Source: Modicisalibacter sp033446685 | GTDB lineage: Bacteria > Pseudomonadota > Gammaproteobacteria > Pseudomonadales > Halomonadaceae | Direction: 5' to 3' | NCBI RefSeq assembly: GCF_033446685.1 | Contig: NZ_JAWQLY010000001.1 | Location: 450,730 to 514,729, forward strand | DNA length: 64,000 bases | Shown here: one piece after another, positions 16,687 through 26,072 of the stretch | Position numbering within the stretch: the first letter of the stretch is position 1 | How the letters are laid out: each line of letters opens with the position of its first letter | Program-made: the position numbers and the translations under genes | The notes under the pieces: generated by a model | Database searches by the model: none | What the model saw: the letters and a program-made list of their open reading frames with translations, nothing else | Told to the model about the DNA's origin: nothing

Positions 16687-17472
16687 ATGCTCGAGGTCAC
16701 TTTCGGCCAGTTGCAGGATTGGATCGTCGCCTTCCTCTGGCCCTTCACGCGTCTAGCCGCCTTCATCATGGCGGCACCGCTGTGGGGGCACAACAGCATA
16801 CCCAGGCAGTCCAAGATCGCTCTGGCTGCCCTACTCGCCTACGTCATCGCGCCGACACTGCCACCGCTCCCCGAGGTGCCGATCATCTCCTGGGAAGGGC
16901 TGGGCATCATGGTCGAGCAGACCCTGATCGGCGTGGCGATCGGTCTGATCATGCGCATCGCCCTGGCCGTGGTCATGGCTGCCGGCGAATATATCGGCCT
17001 GCAGATGGGCCTGGCCTTCGCCACCTTCTTCTCGCCGGATACCGGCGCCAATACCATGGTCCTGTCGCGGTTTTTGTACATGATCGCGCTACTCATGCTG
17101 TTGGCGTTCAATGCCCACCTGGTGGTCATCGAAATTCTCGCCGAATCCTTTCGGACCCTGCCGATCGGCATTCAGGCGCTCAATCCCGATGCCTTCGAAT
17201 TCGTCGCCCGCTATGCCAGCACCATCTTCACCTCCGGGCTGCTGCTCGCCCTGCCGGTGGTCGCAGCGTTGCTGATCATCAACCTGTCACTGGGAATCCT
17301 CAATCGCGCCGCACCGCAGCTGACGATCTTCTCCATCGGCTTTCCCATGACACTGACCGTCGGGCTGGTGCTGATCGCGGTACTGATGCAGGATTACGGG
17401 CGCTTTCTGGAACTCCTGTTCGCCCAAGCCTTTTCGACGATGCGAGAACTGCTCGCGCTGTTGGCCGGCTAA
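16687..17472 (+). CDS. fliR: Flagellar export gate protein FliR
   Basis: A 261-residue membrane protein with about six hydrophobic helices and FliR motifs (RLAAFIMAAPLWG near the N-terminus, GEYIGLQMGLAFATFF in the middle). FliR completes the export gate and contacts FlhB. This is the last flagellar gene of the run. flhB and flhA, often next, are absent; c-di-GMP genes follow instead. Confidence 0.96.
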   Translation: MLEVTFGQLQDWIVAFLWPFTRLAAFIMAAPLWGHNSIPRQSKIALAALLAYVIAPTLPPLPEVPIISWEGLGIMVEQTLIGVAIGLIMRIALAVVMAAGEYIGLQMGLAFATFFSPDTGANTMVLSRFLYMIALLMLLAFNAHLVVIEILAESFRTLPIGIQALNPDAFEFVARYASTIFTSGLLLALPVVAALLIINLSLGILNRAAPQLTIFSIGFPMTLTVGLVLIAVLMQDYGRFLELLFAQAFSTMRELLALLAG

Positions 17473-17599
17473 GCCACGCTGCCGAAACTGGCCGCTAGAC
17501 GATCGTGGGCGCCGACCACCGAGAATCGAGAAACTTTTTCCGCCATCGGGTACCTTAGAGTGACTTGCACCTGCCCCATCCGGTAAGACGAGATACACC

Positions 17600-19135
17600 A
17601 TGAGTCGCACCCATCGCCGCCCCTCCCATCGCCTCGTTCACGGAGTGGCTAGTGCGTTTAACGTCGGTCTGCGTCGGCATCTGGGCTTGGGGTTGCTAAA
17701 GCTGGCGCTGGCCACCGGCAAGGCTGCGGATCGGTTGCTGGCGGGGAGTGACGATCCCGACCGCTACCCGGTGCCGGGCGCTCAGCGCCCCGCGCACCTG
17801 CGCACGCTGCAAGCCTGGCTGCAGGCCCGCAAGGCGGGCCTGCAGGCCACCGACATCGATCCGCTGACCGGCATCGGCACTCGCCAGGCAGCGCTCGGTG
17901 AAATCGACCGGCTCATCGAGCACAGCGAAAACTTCGTCCTGCTGCGCATGAGCGTCAATAACCTCAAGACCATCAACCAGCATCTCGGCAATGACGTCGG
18001 GGATCAGTTGCTGGTGGCGCTGGCGCAACGACTGCTGCAATTGCAGTTTCACCGAGGCCGGGTCTATCGGCTCGGCGGCGACGAATTCCTGATGCTGGTC
18101 GCGCACCCCGCCAACCCGGCACAGCTCCACGAGCGCCTGCGCCAGGTGCTCTGCCAGCCGCTCGAACTCGAGGGCACGTCGCTGATTCCTTCGCTCTCGC
18201 TGTCGGCACTCAACTATCCCGAGCATGGCCAGGAAGCACGCCGTCTGCTGCGTCGCTCGGGCATCGCCCTGTCGCTGGCTCGCCAGGCTCATGACGGCTA
18301 CCGCGCCTACCAGGAAGGGCTCGATCACCGCTACGACCTTGAACGGCAGCTATTACGCGACATGGTATTGGCCGTGCGGGACGATCAGTTGCGCGTCGTC
18401 TATCAGCCCAAGATCCATATCGCCGACGGCCGCATTGCCGGCTTCGAGGCGCTGCTGCAGTGGCAGCATCCGCAGCTCGGGCTGCTGCAGCCCGATACCT
18501 TTCTGCCGCTGGCGGTCGCTTCCGGCCACATGGCGCTACTCGGCGACTGGATGCTTCAGCAGGTAATCACCCAGATGGCCGAGTGGGCGGCTCAGGGGCG
18601 CCCGCAACATATCGCCGCCAATCTCTCGGCGGTCGATCTCGAGGATGCCCAGTTGAGTCAGCGAATTGCCGGCTGGCTGGCCGAACGGAACGTCGATCCG
18701 CGGCTGCTGATGCTCGAAGTCACCGAGCAATCGATGATGCGCGAACCGGCCCTGGCGGCACACCTGCTGGGTGAGCTGCGCGAAATGGGCATCCAGATCG
18801 CCATCGACGATTTCGGTACCGGCTATTCGTCGCTGACACAGCTCCGCCGGTTGCCGCTGGATGTCCTCAAGATCGACAAGTCCTTCGTTCTCGAATTGCC
18901 CAACCAGCCCGATGATGCGCTCATCGTCGACGCGACCATCGTCCTGGCCCACCGCTTCGGCCTGCAGGTCATCGCCGAAGGGGTCGAAAGCCAGCGACAC
19001 CTGGCACTGCTCGCCGAAGCGGGATGCGATCAGGCCCAGGGTTTTCTGATTTCGGCGGCCCTGGACGCAGACGCCGTGCTCGGCTGGCTCGACGACAATC
19101 CGGCGCCGGCCGGGCGCAGCGCCGCAGGTTCCTGA
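17600..19135 (+). CDS. GGDEF-EAL cyclic-di-GMP protein
   Basis: A 511-residue protein with no clear sensory domain: about 85 residues of N-terminal sequence, then GGDEF (about 85-245, motif GGDEF intact at 159-163, no RxxD inhibitory site) and EAL (about 255-500). The EAL signature reads EALLQW rather than EALLRW. Other catalytic positions are kept: the NLS asparagine, the EVTE glutamate, IDDFGTGYSS, KIDKSF and AEGVES. Both activities are possible. A transmembrane segment is not obvious, although residues 25-50 are mildly hydrophobic and basic. It follows fliR by 127 bases in the same direction, and read-through from the flagellar run is possible. Confidence 0.9.
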   Translation: MSRTHRRPSHRLVHGVASAFNVGLRRHLGLGLLKLALATGKAADRLLAGSDDPDRYPVPGAQRPAHLRTLQAWLQARKAGLQATDIDPLTGIGTRQAALGEIDRLIEHSENFVLLRMSVNNLKTINQHLGNDVGDQLLVALAQRLLQLQFHRGRVYRLGGDEFLMLVAHPANPAQLHERLRQVLCQPLELEGTSLIPSLSLSALNYPEHGQEARRLLRRSGIALSLARQAHDGYRAYQEGLDHRYDLERQLLRDMVLAVRDDQLRVVYQPKIHIADGRIAGFEALLQWQHPQLGLLQPDTFLPLAVASGHMALLGDWMLQQVITQMAEWAAQGRPQHIAANLSAVDLEDAQLSQRIAGWLAERNVDPRLLMLEVTEQSMMREPALAAHLLGELREMGIQIAIDDFGTGYSSLTQLRRLPLDVLKIDKSFVLELPNQPDDALIVDATIVLAHRFGLQVIAEGVESQRHLALLAEAGCDQAQGFLISAALDADAVLGWLDDNPAPAGRSAAGS

Positions 19136-19296
19136 CGTCAAACGTGAAATTGACCGTCAACGGTGTAACCCGGCAGACTCGCGCAGAGCTGGACCAACCG
19201 ACCCCGCCAAGACGGCGACCCGGGTGATCGAATCGACTCAGCGCCCACTAGCCGCGAGCATGGCGAAGTCGATCACCGGCCTTTGCAACTCCTTGA

Positions 19297-21399
19297 ATGA
19301 CAAGGCTGAGGCTGATGATAAACGAACGGCAGCGCTTGCAGCTGGCGACGAAATGCAGCTACCGAAAGATCCAAAGGCTGTTCCTGTGGTCGCTCGTGGC
19401 GAGCCTGGCGGCGGCCGCTGCGAGTCTATACGGGGCCGCGCAATACCATGGCGCCTCGTTCAGGGACGACTTGCTGACTACCGCGCTGGTCACGCTCGCA
19501 CTTGCGATGATCCCGCTCGGAGTCATCGTTTTTCTGGCATTGCGGCGGATTGTCCGTAGCGATCCGCCCCCCTCGACCGACAACGGCGATGCTTCGCCGG
19601 CACAGCAACGCCTGGATCAACAGCAACGGGTGTGGCGCCACCTGCGCGAATTGCACCAGCAGAATGTGCCCGAGCCGCGCTTTCTCGCAGCCGTGCTCGA
19701 GTCGCTCAAGGCGCTGCTGGGTACGCCGCGCATCAGCATCTGGTTCTTCGACGATGCCGGCCAGACGCTGACCTGTCGCTGCAGCCTGCCCGCCTCGCCC
19801 ATCGATGACCGCCTCGAACGCCAGAAACTGAACCATTACTTCGACACTCTCCACCGCATGCCCTACGTAGCCGCCAATCATGCCTTCGAGGACACGCGGC
19901 TGGGCGGGCTCGAAGACTACCTGGACAAGCATGGCATCGCCGCGCTGCTGGATGTCGGCATCTTCGTCGGCGGCGAGTTGCGCGGCGTGTTGTGTTGCGG
20001 CGACAGCCAGCCGCGTGACTGGCAGCCCGACGAGATCAACACCGTGATGGGCGTATCGGGCCTGCTGTCGCAATTCGCCGAATCGCTGCGCCGCCGCGAG
20101 ATCGAGGATGACCTCGACCAGCAGATCCACTTCGACACCATTACCGGATTGCCCAACCTACGCGGCCTGACTCGCGCCATCGACCGCCAGGGCGCTGCGC
20201 TGTCGGCCTACCACCTGGTCGTGGTGCGTATCGGCGGCCTGCGCCAGGTCAATCAGCAGTTCGGTCAGGAAGCCGGCAACCAGACCCTCGGCGAGGTCGC
20301 CAGCGCCCTGCGCAAACGCTTGATGCCGCAGCGCCGCGCACCGCGCCTGGCTCGCCTGCCGGGCAACTATCTGGCGATACTGCTACCCGGCGACAGCCCC
20401 GATGCCTGGCTGCTGCAGCGCCTGGAGGAAACGCTGACGGCGCTGACCGAGACACCCTGGCTGAGCGCCGATCACCCCTGCCAACTGCATTTTCTTGCCG
20501 GGGTCGCTCACTATCCGCGCGATGGTCATAGTCTCGACGAGGTGCTGCAAGCCGCCGAACTGGCGCTCAAGCAGACGCGACAGCAGGATCAGCGGCTACT
20601 TCTCGAATACATGCCGGAACTCAGTGAATGGGCGGCGCAGCGTCTGCGCATCGAACAGGAACTGCGTACCGCCCTGGCTCAGCAGCAGTTCCGCATCGTC
20701 CTACAGCCGCAATTCACCGATCAGGGCACGCTGTACGGCGCCGAACTGCTGCTGCGCTGGCAACACCCCGAACGCGGTTTGCTCGCCCCGGGATACTTCA
20801 TCGGCGATGCCGAACGCTGCAATCTGATGCGACCGATCGGCGACTGGGTACTCGACCAGGCCGCGTCGCTGTTGAGCGGTCCATTGGCCGACACCGACCT
20901 GACGCTATCGGTTAACGTATCGATTCAACAGCTCGCCGACAGCGCCTTCGCCGCGCGTATCGAGGGTGTGGTGGCCAGCAACGGCTTCGCGCCGCAGCGG
21001 CTGGTACTGGAAATCGTCGAGTCGCTGCTGGCGACCCCCGAGCTTGCCGCCACACTGCAACAGCTGCGTCAGTTGGGGGTACAGCTGGCAATCGACGATT
21101 TCGGCACCGGCTACTCCTCGTTGCGCTACCTGCAGGAATTTCCGCTCAACGAGATCAAGCTCGACAAGACTTTCATCGATCCGTTGCAGCACAGTGACGA
21201 TGCGCCGCTGGCACGCTCGATCATCGCCCTGGCACAAACCATGAAGCTGCGGCTGGTTGCCGAGGGGATAGAGACCGAAAGCCAGTTGATCTTCCTCCGT
21301 CGCCACGGCGTATCGCGACTGCAAGGCTATTACCTGGCCCGTCCGGAAGCGCCGGAGGCATTCCTCGCCCGTCTCAAGCGTCTCGCCGAAGAAGCATGA
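19297..21399 (+). CDS. Membrane GAF-(degenerate GGDEF)-EAL phosphodiesterase
   Basis: A 700-residue protein with two N-terminal transmembrane helices (about 28-50 and 60-83), a GAF domain (about 120-265), a GGDEF-like domain (about 275-430) and an EAL domain (about 445-700). At the cyclase active site the sequence reads RLPGNYLAIL, so GGDEF is lost and cyclase activity is unlikely. The EAL signature is AELLLRW, which keeps the catalytic Glu. NVS, EIVES, IDDFGTGYSS, KLDKTF, AEGIET and QGYYLARP are present. It is therefore probably a membrane-bound c-di-GMP phosphodiesterase with an inactive, perhaps GTP-sensing, GGDEF domain. The start could be ATG 19297 or ATG 19315; the latter has a better GAGG-type site. 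Confidence 0.9.
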   Translation: MTRLRLMINERQRLQLATKCSYRKIQRLFLWSLVASLAAAAASLYGAAQYHGASFRDDLLTTALVTLALAMIPLGVIVFLALRRIVRSDPPPSTDNGDASPAQQRLDQQQRVWRHLRELHQQNVPEPRFLAAVLESLKALLGTPRISIWFFDDAGQTLTCRCSLPASPIDDRLERQKLNHYFDTLHRMPYVAANHAFEDTRLGGLEDYLDKHGIAALLDVGIFVGGELRGVLCCGDSQPRDWQPDEINTVMGVSGLLSQFAESLRRREIEDDLDQQIHFDTITGLPNLRGLTRAIDRQGAALSAYHLVVVRIGGLRQVNQQFGQEAGNQTLGEVASALRKRLMPQRRAPRLARLPGNYLAILLPGDSPDAWLLQRLEETLTALTETPWLSADHPCQLHFLAGVAHYPRDGHSLDEVLQAAELALKQTRQQDQRLLLEYMPELSEWAAQRLRIEQELRTALAQQQFRIVLQPQFTDQGTLYGAELLLRWQHPERGLLAPGYFIGDAERCNLMRPIGDWVLDQAASLLSGPLADTDLTLSVNVSIQQLADSAFAARIEGVVASNGFAPQRLVLEIVESLLATPELAATLQQLRQLGVQLAIDDFGTGYSSLRYLQEFPLNEIKLDKTFIDPLQHSDDAPLARSIIALAQTMKLRLVAEGIETESQLIFLRRHGVSRLQGYYLARPEAPEAFLARLKRLAEEA

Positions 21400-21441
21400 G
21401 CCCAGCAGCGATCGGCAGCGCGAAAAAGGGCCATCCACCAC

Positions 21442-21951
21442 TCAAGGCATCTTGCGATCCTCGACCTGCGCAGGTTCGACACCATCCTCCAGCGGATGGC
21501 CCTTGGCGAGTTCCGCGCGGGTGGCGCTACGCACGTCCAGCACTTCGAGCTCGTAGCGTAGCGCCTGCCCGGCCAGCGGATGGTTGGCGTCGACGGTGAC
21601 CTGAGTCTCGCCGACCGCGACGATCGTCACCGCGCGCGGACCGTCCGGCCCCTGGGCCTGGAAGCGCATGCCCGTCGCAAGCTCACCGCCTTGGCCGAAG
21701 GCGCTGCGTGCCACATCCTGAATCAATGCCTCGTCGCGTTCGCCATAGGCCTGGCCGGGTGAGAGTTCGACCGTCAGCCGGTCGCCCGGCGCATGACCAC
21801 TCAGCGCCTGCTCGAGGCCGGCAACGATGTTGTCGTGACCATGCAGGTAGCGCAGCGGTGCATCGCGCCGGCGCGAATCGTCGAGCAAACGGCCATCGGG
21901 ACCGTACAGGGTGTAGTGCAGGGAGACCACCTGCTGCAACGCAATGGGCAT
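21442..21951 (-). CDS. SlyD-like FKBP-type peptidyl-prolyl isomerase
   Basis: A 169-residue protein of the SlyD/FkpB branch of FKBPs. An N-terminal half-FKBP strand pattern (VVSLHYTLYGPDG and LHGHDNIVAGLEQAL) is followed by the insert-in-flap domain (about 75-125, with VDANHPLAGQALRYELEVLDV closing it). The His/Cys-rich metal-binding tail of E. coli SlyD is missing. It isomerises proline bonds and acts as a folding chaperone in the cytoplasm; no signal peptide is present. It converges with the EAL gene (42 bases) and lies 30 bases downstream of rfaH. Confidence 0.9.
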   Translation of the reverse strand: MPIALQQVVSLHYTLYGPDGRLLDDSRRRDAPLRYLHGHDNIVAGLEQALSGHAPGDRLTVELSPGQAYGERDEALIQDVARSAFGQGGELATGMRFQAQGPDGPRAVTIVAVGETQVTVDANHPLAGQALRYELEVLDVRSATRAELAKGHPLEDGVEPAQVEDRKMP

Positions 21952-21981
21952 CGTTTCTCCTAGGATCGCGAGTTCGGCGAC

Positions 21982-22524
21982 TTACTGACGGCGCAGATGG
22001 CCGATCGGCATCTCCAGACGCTGCTGGCCGTGCAACAGATTGAGCAACACGATCGCCCGCTCCTCGCCTTTCTGGCTTTCGAACACCGCCTGCAGGGCGC
22101 GGAACGGCCCGTCACTGATCTCGACCGTTTCGCCGGCACGAAAGTAGACGTTGGCGGTACGCGCTTCGGGCTGTTGGCCGGCGCTGTCCTGCAGCGTCGC
22201 GATCAGGGCATCATCGACCGGTAGCGGCTCTTCACCGAAGCCCACCAGCTTGAGCACGCCCCGCGTCGAGCGTATCGGCCGCCAGTTGCTGTCCAGCCGA
22301 TCCAGGCGGATGAACAGATAGTAGGGAAACAGCGGCTCGTCGAGCCAGCACAGCTTGCCGCGGCGCTTCTTCTGGACCTGTAGTACCGGGTGGAAGATTT
22401 CGTACCCCTGGTTGTCCAGATGCTCGGCAGCACGAAAGGATTCGCCGCCCTTGCACTGGATCAGATACCAGCGCGGAATGGCGTCGGGATTGGCCGTGGC
22501 CTGGTTGTGATTCGATTCACTCAT
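21982..22524 (-). CDS. rfaH: Transcription antiterminator RfaH
   Basis: A 180-residue NusG paralogue. The NGN domain (RWYLIQCKGGESFRAAEHL, then FPYYLFIRLD and TRGVLKLVGFG) and a C-terminal KOW-like segment (AGETVEISDGPFRALQAVF) are present. RfaH joins RNA polymerase at ops sites and lets long surface-polysaccharide or virulence operons be transcribed and translated. ATG 22524 is preferred over the in-frame ATG at 22530 because GAGG lies 6 bases before it. In E. coli, RfaH acts on LPS, capsule and pilus operons; targets here are outside the window. Confidence 0.85.
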   Translation of the reverse strand: MSESNHNQATANPDAIPRWYLIQCKGGESFRAAEHLDNQGYEIFHPVLQVQKKRRGKLCWLDEPLFPYYLFIRLDRLDSNWRPIRSTRGVLKLVGFGEEPLPVDDALIATLQDSAGQQPEARTANVYFRAGETVEISDGPFRALQAVFESQKGEERAIVLLNLLHGQQRLEMPIGHLRRQ

Positions 22525-22707
22525 GGGCATCCTCGCGCAGTGCCACTATTCCTGTGCCGTCGCCGTAGAGCGATCGGCGATTGATCCAACCTGCGGAAAC
22601 CCCGTAAGTTACCCGCTGGCCGTTGCCAGTCTAGCATCGTTGATCGCGCACATTGATGCCCTCGATGCAGTCGTGCGACCACCCGTCATCGGCAGGAGAG
22701 CCCTTGC

Positions 22708-24084
22708 ATGCCCCGCACCACCCCAAGCCGTTCCTGGCGCGACGCGCTGGCCGTCTATCGCCAGCCTCCGGTCGTCGCCATGCTGTTTCTGGGCTTCTCC
22801 GCGGGCCTGCCGTTTCTGCTGGTGTTCTCGACCCTGACCGCCTGGCTGCGCGACGTCGACGTGGAGGTCGCGGCGATCGGCTTCTTCTCGTGGATCGGCA
22901 TCCTCTATTCGATCAAGCTGTTCTGGGCACCGGTGGTCGATCGCCTGCCGCTGCCGCTGATGACCCGCTGGCTGGGCCAACGCCGCGGCTGGATGCTGCT
23001 GGCCCAGGCGATCATTGCCACCGGCCTGGTGGGTCTGGCCAGCGTCGATCCGCGCAACAGCCTGGCGGCGGTCGCCCTGCTCGCCTTGTTGGTCGCCTTC
23101 GGCTCGGCAACCCAGGACATCGTGATCGATGCCTTTCGCATCGAATCGGCCAGCGAGACGGTCCAGGCGGCGATGGCCTCGACCTATATCATCGGCTACC
23201 GCGGCGGGCTGCTCGCCGCCGGCGCCGGCGCGCTGTACATCGCCGATATGGCGTCCTGGCACGCCGCCTACCTGAGCATGGCCGCACTGGTCGGAGTCGG
23301 CATGCTGACCGTGCTGCTGCGCCCCGAGCCACCGCGCGCCGCGCTGTCCGTACAGCTCGTCCACGAACCGCGCGTGCGGGTGTTCCTGCGCCAGGCCCAA
23401 AACCGGCCTCGCTGGCAGCGCCGCTGCGGCGCCTGGTTGATCGGCGCCATCGTCTGTCCGTTCACCGACTTCTTCGGCCGCTACGGTCGTCAGGCACTGT
23501 GGTTGCTGCTGCTGGTGGGGATCTACCGGATCAGCGACCTGTCGATGGCGGCGATGGCCAATCCGCTGTACATCGACCTGGGCTTCTCGCTGTCGCAGAT
23601 CGCCAATGTCACCAAGGTCTTCGGCATCGCCATGAGCATCGTCGGCGGAGTGCTCGGCGGGGTGCTGGTGGTGCGCTACGGAGTCGCCACGATGCTGGTG
23701 ATCGGCGCGGCACTCGCCGCGACGACCAATCTGCTGTTCGTCGCCCTGGCGCTGTCGGGCGCTCAACTGCCCATGCTGGTGGTGACGATCGTCGGCGACA
23801 ACCTCGCCAACGGCCTGGCCAGCACGGTATTCATCGCCTTTCTGTCGAGCTTGACCTCACGGGCCTACACGGCGACCCAGTATGCGCTGTTCTCATCGCT
23901 GATGACCCTGCCGGGCAAATTCATCGGCGGCTTCTCGGGGGTGATCGTCGCCGACCAGGGTTACAGTGTCTTCTTCCTGTGGGCGGCGCTGCTCGGCTTG
24001 CCGGCGATCTGGCTCGCCTGGCGGCTCGGCCGCCAACCCGGGGTGATCGACAGCGGCCAGATGAGCCAGCCGACGGGCGACTGA
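22708..24084 (+). CDS. ampG: AmpG-type muropeptide permease (MFS)
   Basis: A 458-residue major facilitator transporter with about 12-14 hydrophobic helices. AmpG-like signatures include LLGFSAGLPFLLVFSTLTAWL-type sequence near residues 25-50, the conserved GSATQDIVIDAFRIE motif at about 130-145, and a later NLANGLASTVFIAFLSSLTSRAYTATQYALFSS region (only the short motifs are diagnostic). AmpG imports GlcNAc-anhydroMurNAc peptides from the periplasm for cell-wall recycling. It reads alone, and its stop abuts the stop of the convergent SEC-C gene with no gap. Confidence 0.88.
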   Translation: MPRTTPSRSWRDALAVYRQPPVVAMLFLGFSAGLPFLLVFSTLTAWLRDVDVEVAAIGFFSWIGILYSIKLFWAPVVDRLPLPLMTRWLGQRRGWMLLAQAIIATGLVGLASVDPRNSLAAVALLALLVAFGSATQDIVIDAFRIESASETVQAAMASTYIIGYRGGLLAAGAGALYIADMASWHAAYLSMAALVGVGMLTVLLRPEPPRAALSVQLVHEPRVRVFLRQAQNRPRWQRRCGAWLIGAIVCPFTDFFGRYGRQALWLLLLVGIYRISDLSMAAMANPLYIDLGFSLSQIANVTKVFGIAMSIVGGVLGGVLVVRYGVATMLVIGAALAATTNLLFVALALSGAQLPMLVVTIVGDNLANGLASTVFIAFLSSLTSRAYTATQYALFSSLMTLPGKFIGGFSGVIVADQGYSVFFLWAALLGLPAIWLAWRLGRQPGVIDSGQMSQPTGD

Positions 24085-25923
24085 TCAACTCGAGTGGGAA
24101 CCCGTGACACAGCGGCGCTGCTCGTCCAGCCACTTCAGCGCACCGCGCGTGGCCAGCCACTGATCGCGCATCAACGCCCGGTACTGCCAGGCTTCCGCGC
24201 GGGTGCCGGGCTCGGGGATCTCGACGGCCAGTGGCACCGGCTTGGGTCTTTCGGCGCACATCATGGCGATGACATGGCTGTTGGTGTCCTGCACGGCGAC
24301 CAGCGAATCACGGGCCTCGTCGAAACGCTCGAGACGATACAGCGCCAGTACGCGCCCCATCAACACACCGAGCAGCGGCGATTCCTCGTCAGCCGGCGGC
24401 TGATCGCTGAGCGTCACCGCCTCCTCGTCGCGGCCCTCGCGCAGCAACTGATCGAGCACCAGTTCGCGCAGGCCCAGGCTGTCATGATCGTCGAGCACCA
24501 GCAGACGCTCGGCAAGGTGACGCGAACGCTCGCGATCGCCGCGCTCCATGCCCACCACCAGCGCCAGCCCGGTGCGCAGCAGCACGGCGTTGTCGGCATC
24601 GTCCCAGGCGAAGCGCCCGCCCACCGCCTCGAGCTGGTCGAGCCAGCGCTCGAAGCGCGCCGCCAGCGGCGCGAAAAAGCTCTCGGCCATCCACGGCAGG
24701 CTGCCGAACCGGCTGGCCAGCGCCATGCTCAGCATTTGCACCACCCGCGGCGAATCCAGCCATTCGGGGTGGGAGCAGAGCGCATTGAGCCAGTCGCCGG
24801 CGTGAGGCCACGGCTCGTCCTGGAAGCCCAGCGCCGCGTCCTCGTCGATCTGGACCTTGAATTCGGACTGCCAGGCGGCATGCAGGGTGTCCTCACGAGC
24901 CGCCGAATGGTATTCCAGATTGCCGTCGGCGTTGGTCTCGAAATGCAGCAACGGCGCGGTGGGCAGCGCCTCGAGCAACGCCTGCAGGTTGGTCAGCGGC
25001 TCGGCCAGCCCCTCTTCGGAATTGACCATCTGCTCGGCCAGGGTGGCGCCGGGGTTGTCGGCCAGCTCGGCGAGAAACTGCAGTTGGTCGGGGTCCAGGT
25101 CGCCCTGGCGCGCCAGGCGGCGGAACCAGAACCGCGCCCGCTCGCGCGCCTCACGCGGGTGGCCTTCGTGGAGCAGCAGCATGGCCTCGATGTAGGCCAG
25201 CGTCGGCGAGTCGGGTAGCGTCTGCTGGGCGCGCACGAAGGCCTCGCGGGCGCTGGCCAGGTCGTCGCTGTCGAGATGCATCAGGCACAACCGCTCCAGC
25301 GCCACGCCGCGCAGGAACAGCGGGCCGCGTTCGAGAATCTCGTCGAGCAACGCGGTCTTCTTGCGATGGAAACCGCGCTCCTGATAGATATCGATGAGCA
25401 GTTCGAAGGCCGGCTCTGTCTGCTCCGGCAGTTGGTCCCAGTCGGCCGCATCGAACAGGGTCTCGAGCACCTGCTGGGCACGCCCGCGTTGACCGCCTTC
25501 GGCGGCGATCAGGCCGGCCTCGAGCAGCGCCTGGGCCGGCGCCCGGCCACTGTCGAGCGCCGCCTTGAGGGTTTCGCCCTTCCAGTCGCGCAGCGAGAGC
25601 ATCCACATCAGGTGCGCGGGAATCGCTCCGGGCAGCGTCACCGCACCACAGCAATCCTTGGTCTTGCGTCCCGAATCGCACCAGCACGGCTCACTGGGGC
25701 CCGGCCGCGCCAGCGGCTCACAGGCGAAATCCTGACGTTCCAGCGGAGTCTGGTTCCATAGCTCGGGCGCCAGCGCCTGGGCCATCCCTATGTCGTCGCC
25801 CACATACTTCACGCCTTCCTGGCGCGCCCAGACCATCAGCGACGGATAATGCTCATGATCACGGATGGCAGCCAGCGCGCCCCCGGCATATCCCAGCAGC
25901 TGTTCCACCCACATCGCCAGCAT
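24085..25923 (-). CDS. SEC-C motif / TPR-like repeat protein
   Basis: A 612-residue cytoplasmic protein. Near the N-terminus is a SEC-C zinc motif of the form PCWCDSGRKTKDCC, with Cys at 80, 82, 91 and 92. The rest looks like alpha-helical tetratricopeptide-type repeats (about 105-300, for example the ALLEAGLIAAEGGQRGRAQQ segment and PDSPTLAYIEAMLLL) and a long C-terminal helical region. SEC-C motifs bind zinc and were named from SecA, but occur in many proteins of unknown role. AGGAG lies 6 bases before the ATG. Its only close neighbour is the divergent 640-residue membrane protein gene. The function is unknown. Confidence 0.75.
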   Translation of the reverse strand: MLAMWVEQLLGYAGGALAAIRDHEHYPSLMVWARQEGVKYVGDDIGMAQALAPELWNQTPLERQDFACEPLARPGPSEPCWCDSGRKTKDCCGAVTLPGAIPAHLMWMLSLRDWKGETLKAALDSGRAPAQALLEAGLIAAEGGQRGRAQQVLETLFDAADWDQLPEQTEPAFELLIDIYQERGFHRKKTALLDEILERGPLFLRGVALERLCLMHLDSDDLASAREAFVRAQQTLPDSPTLAYIEAMLLLHEGHPREARERARFWFRRLARQGDLDPDQLQFLAELADNPGATLAEQMVNSEEGLAEPLTNLQALLEALPTAPLLHFETNADGNLEYHSAAREDTLHAAWQSEFKVQIDEDAALGFQDEPWPHAGDWLNALCSHPEWLDSPRVVQMLSMALASRFGSLPWMAESFFAPLAARFERWLDQLEAVGGRFAWDDADNAVLLRTGLALVVGMERGDRERSRHLAERLLVLDDHDSLGLRELVLDQLLREGRDEEAVTLSDQPPADEESPLLGVLMGRVLALYRLERFDEARDSLVAVQDTNSHVIAMMCAERPKPVPLAVEIPEPGTRAEAWQYRALMRDQWLATRGALKWLDEQRRCVTGSHSS

Positions 25924-26072
25924 GGCTTTCTCCTTGGAAAATCGGCCTCAGTCTAACATGGCTCGGCACCGGCGACCCATCGGCCAGCCGGCGTCTATAG
26001 CGCACTCCGGTGTGCGGTGCTAGGGTTAGCGCCTGCCGCCCAGCCGCCGCCCAGCCATGAGGAAGCGACACC

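Noticed and set aside
22653..24107. A 484-codon plus-strand frame overlapping ampG
   Set aside because: ampG has clear MFS helices and family motifs; this frame is a shadow with Arg/Ala/Gly-rich composition.
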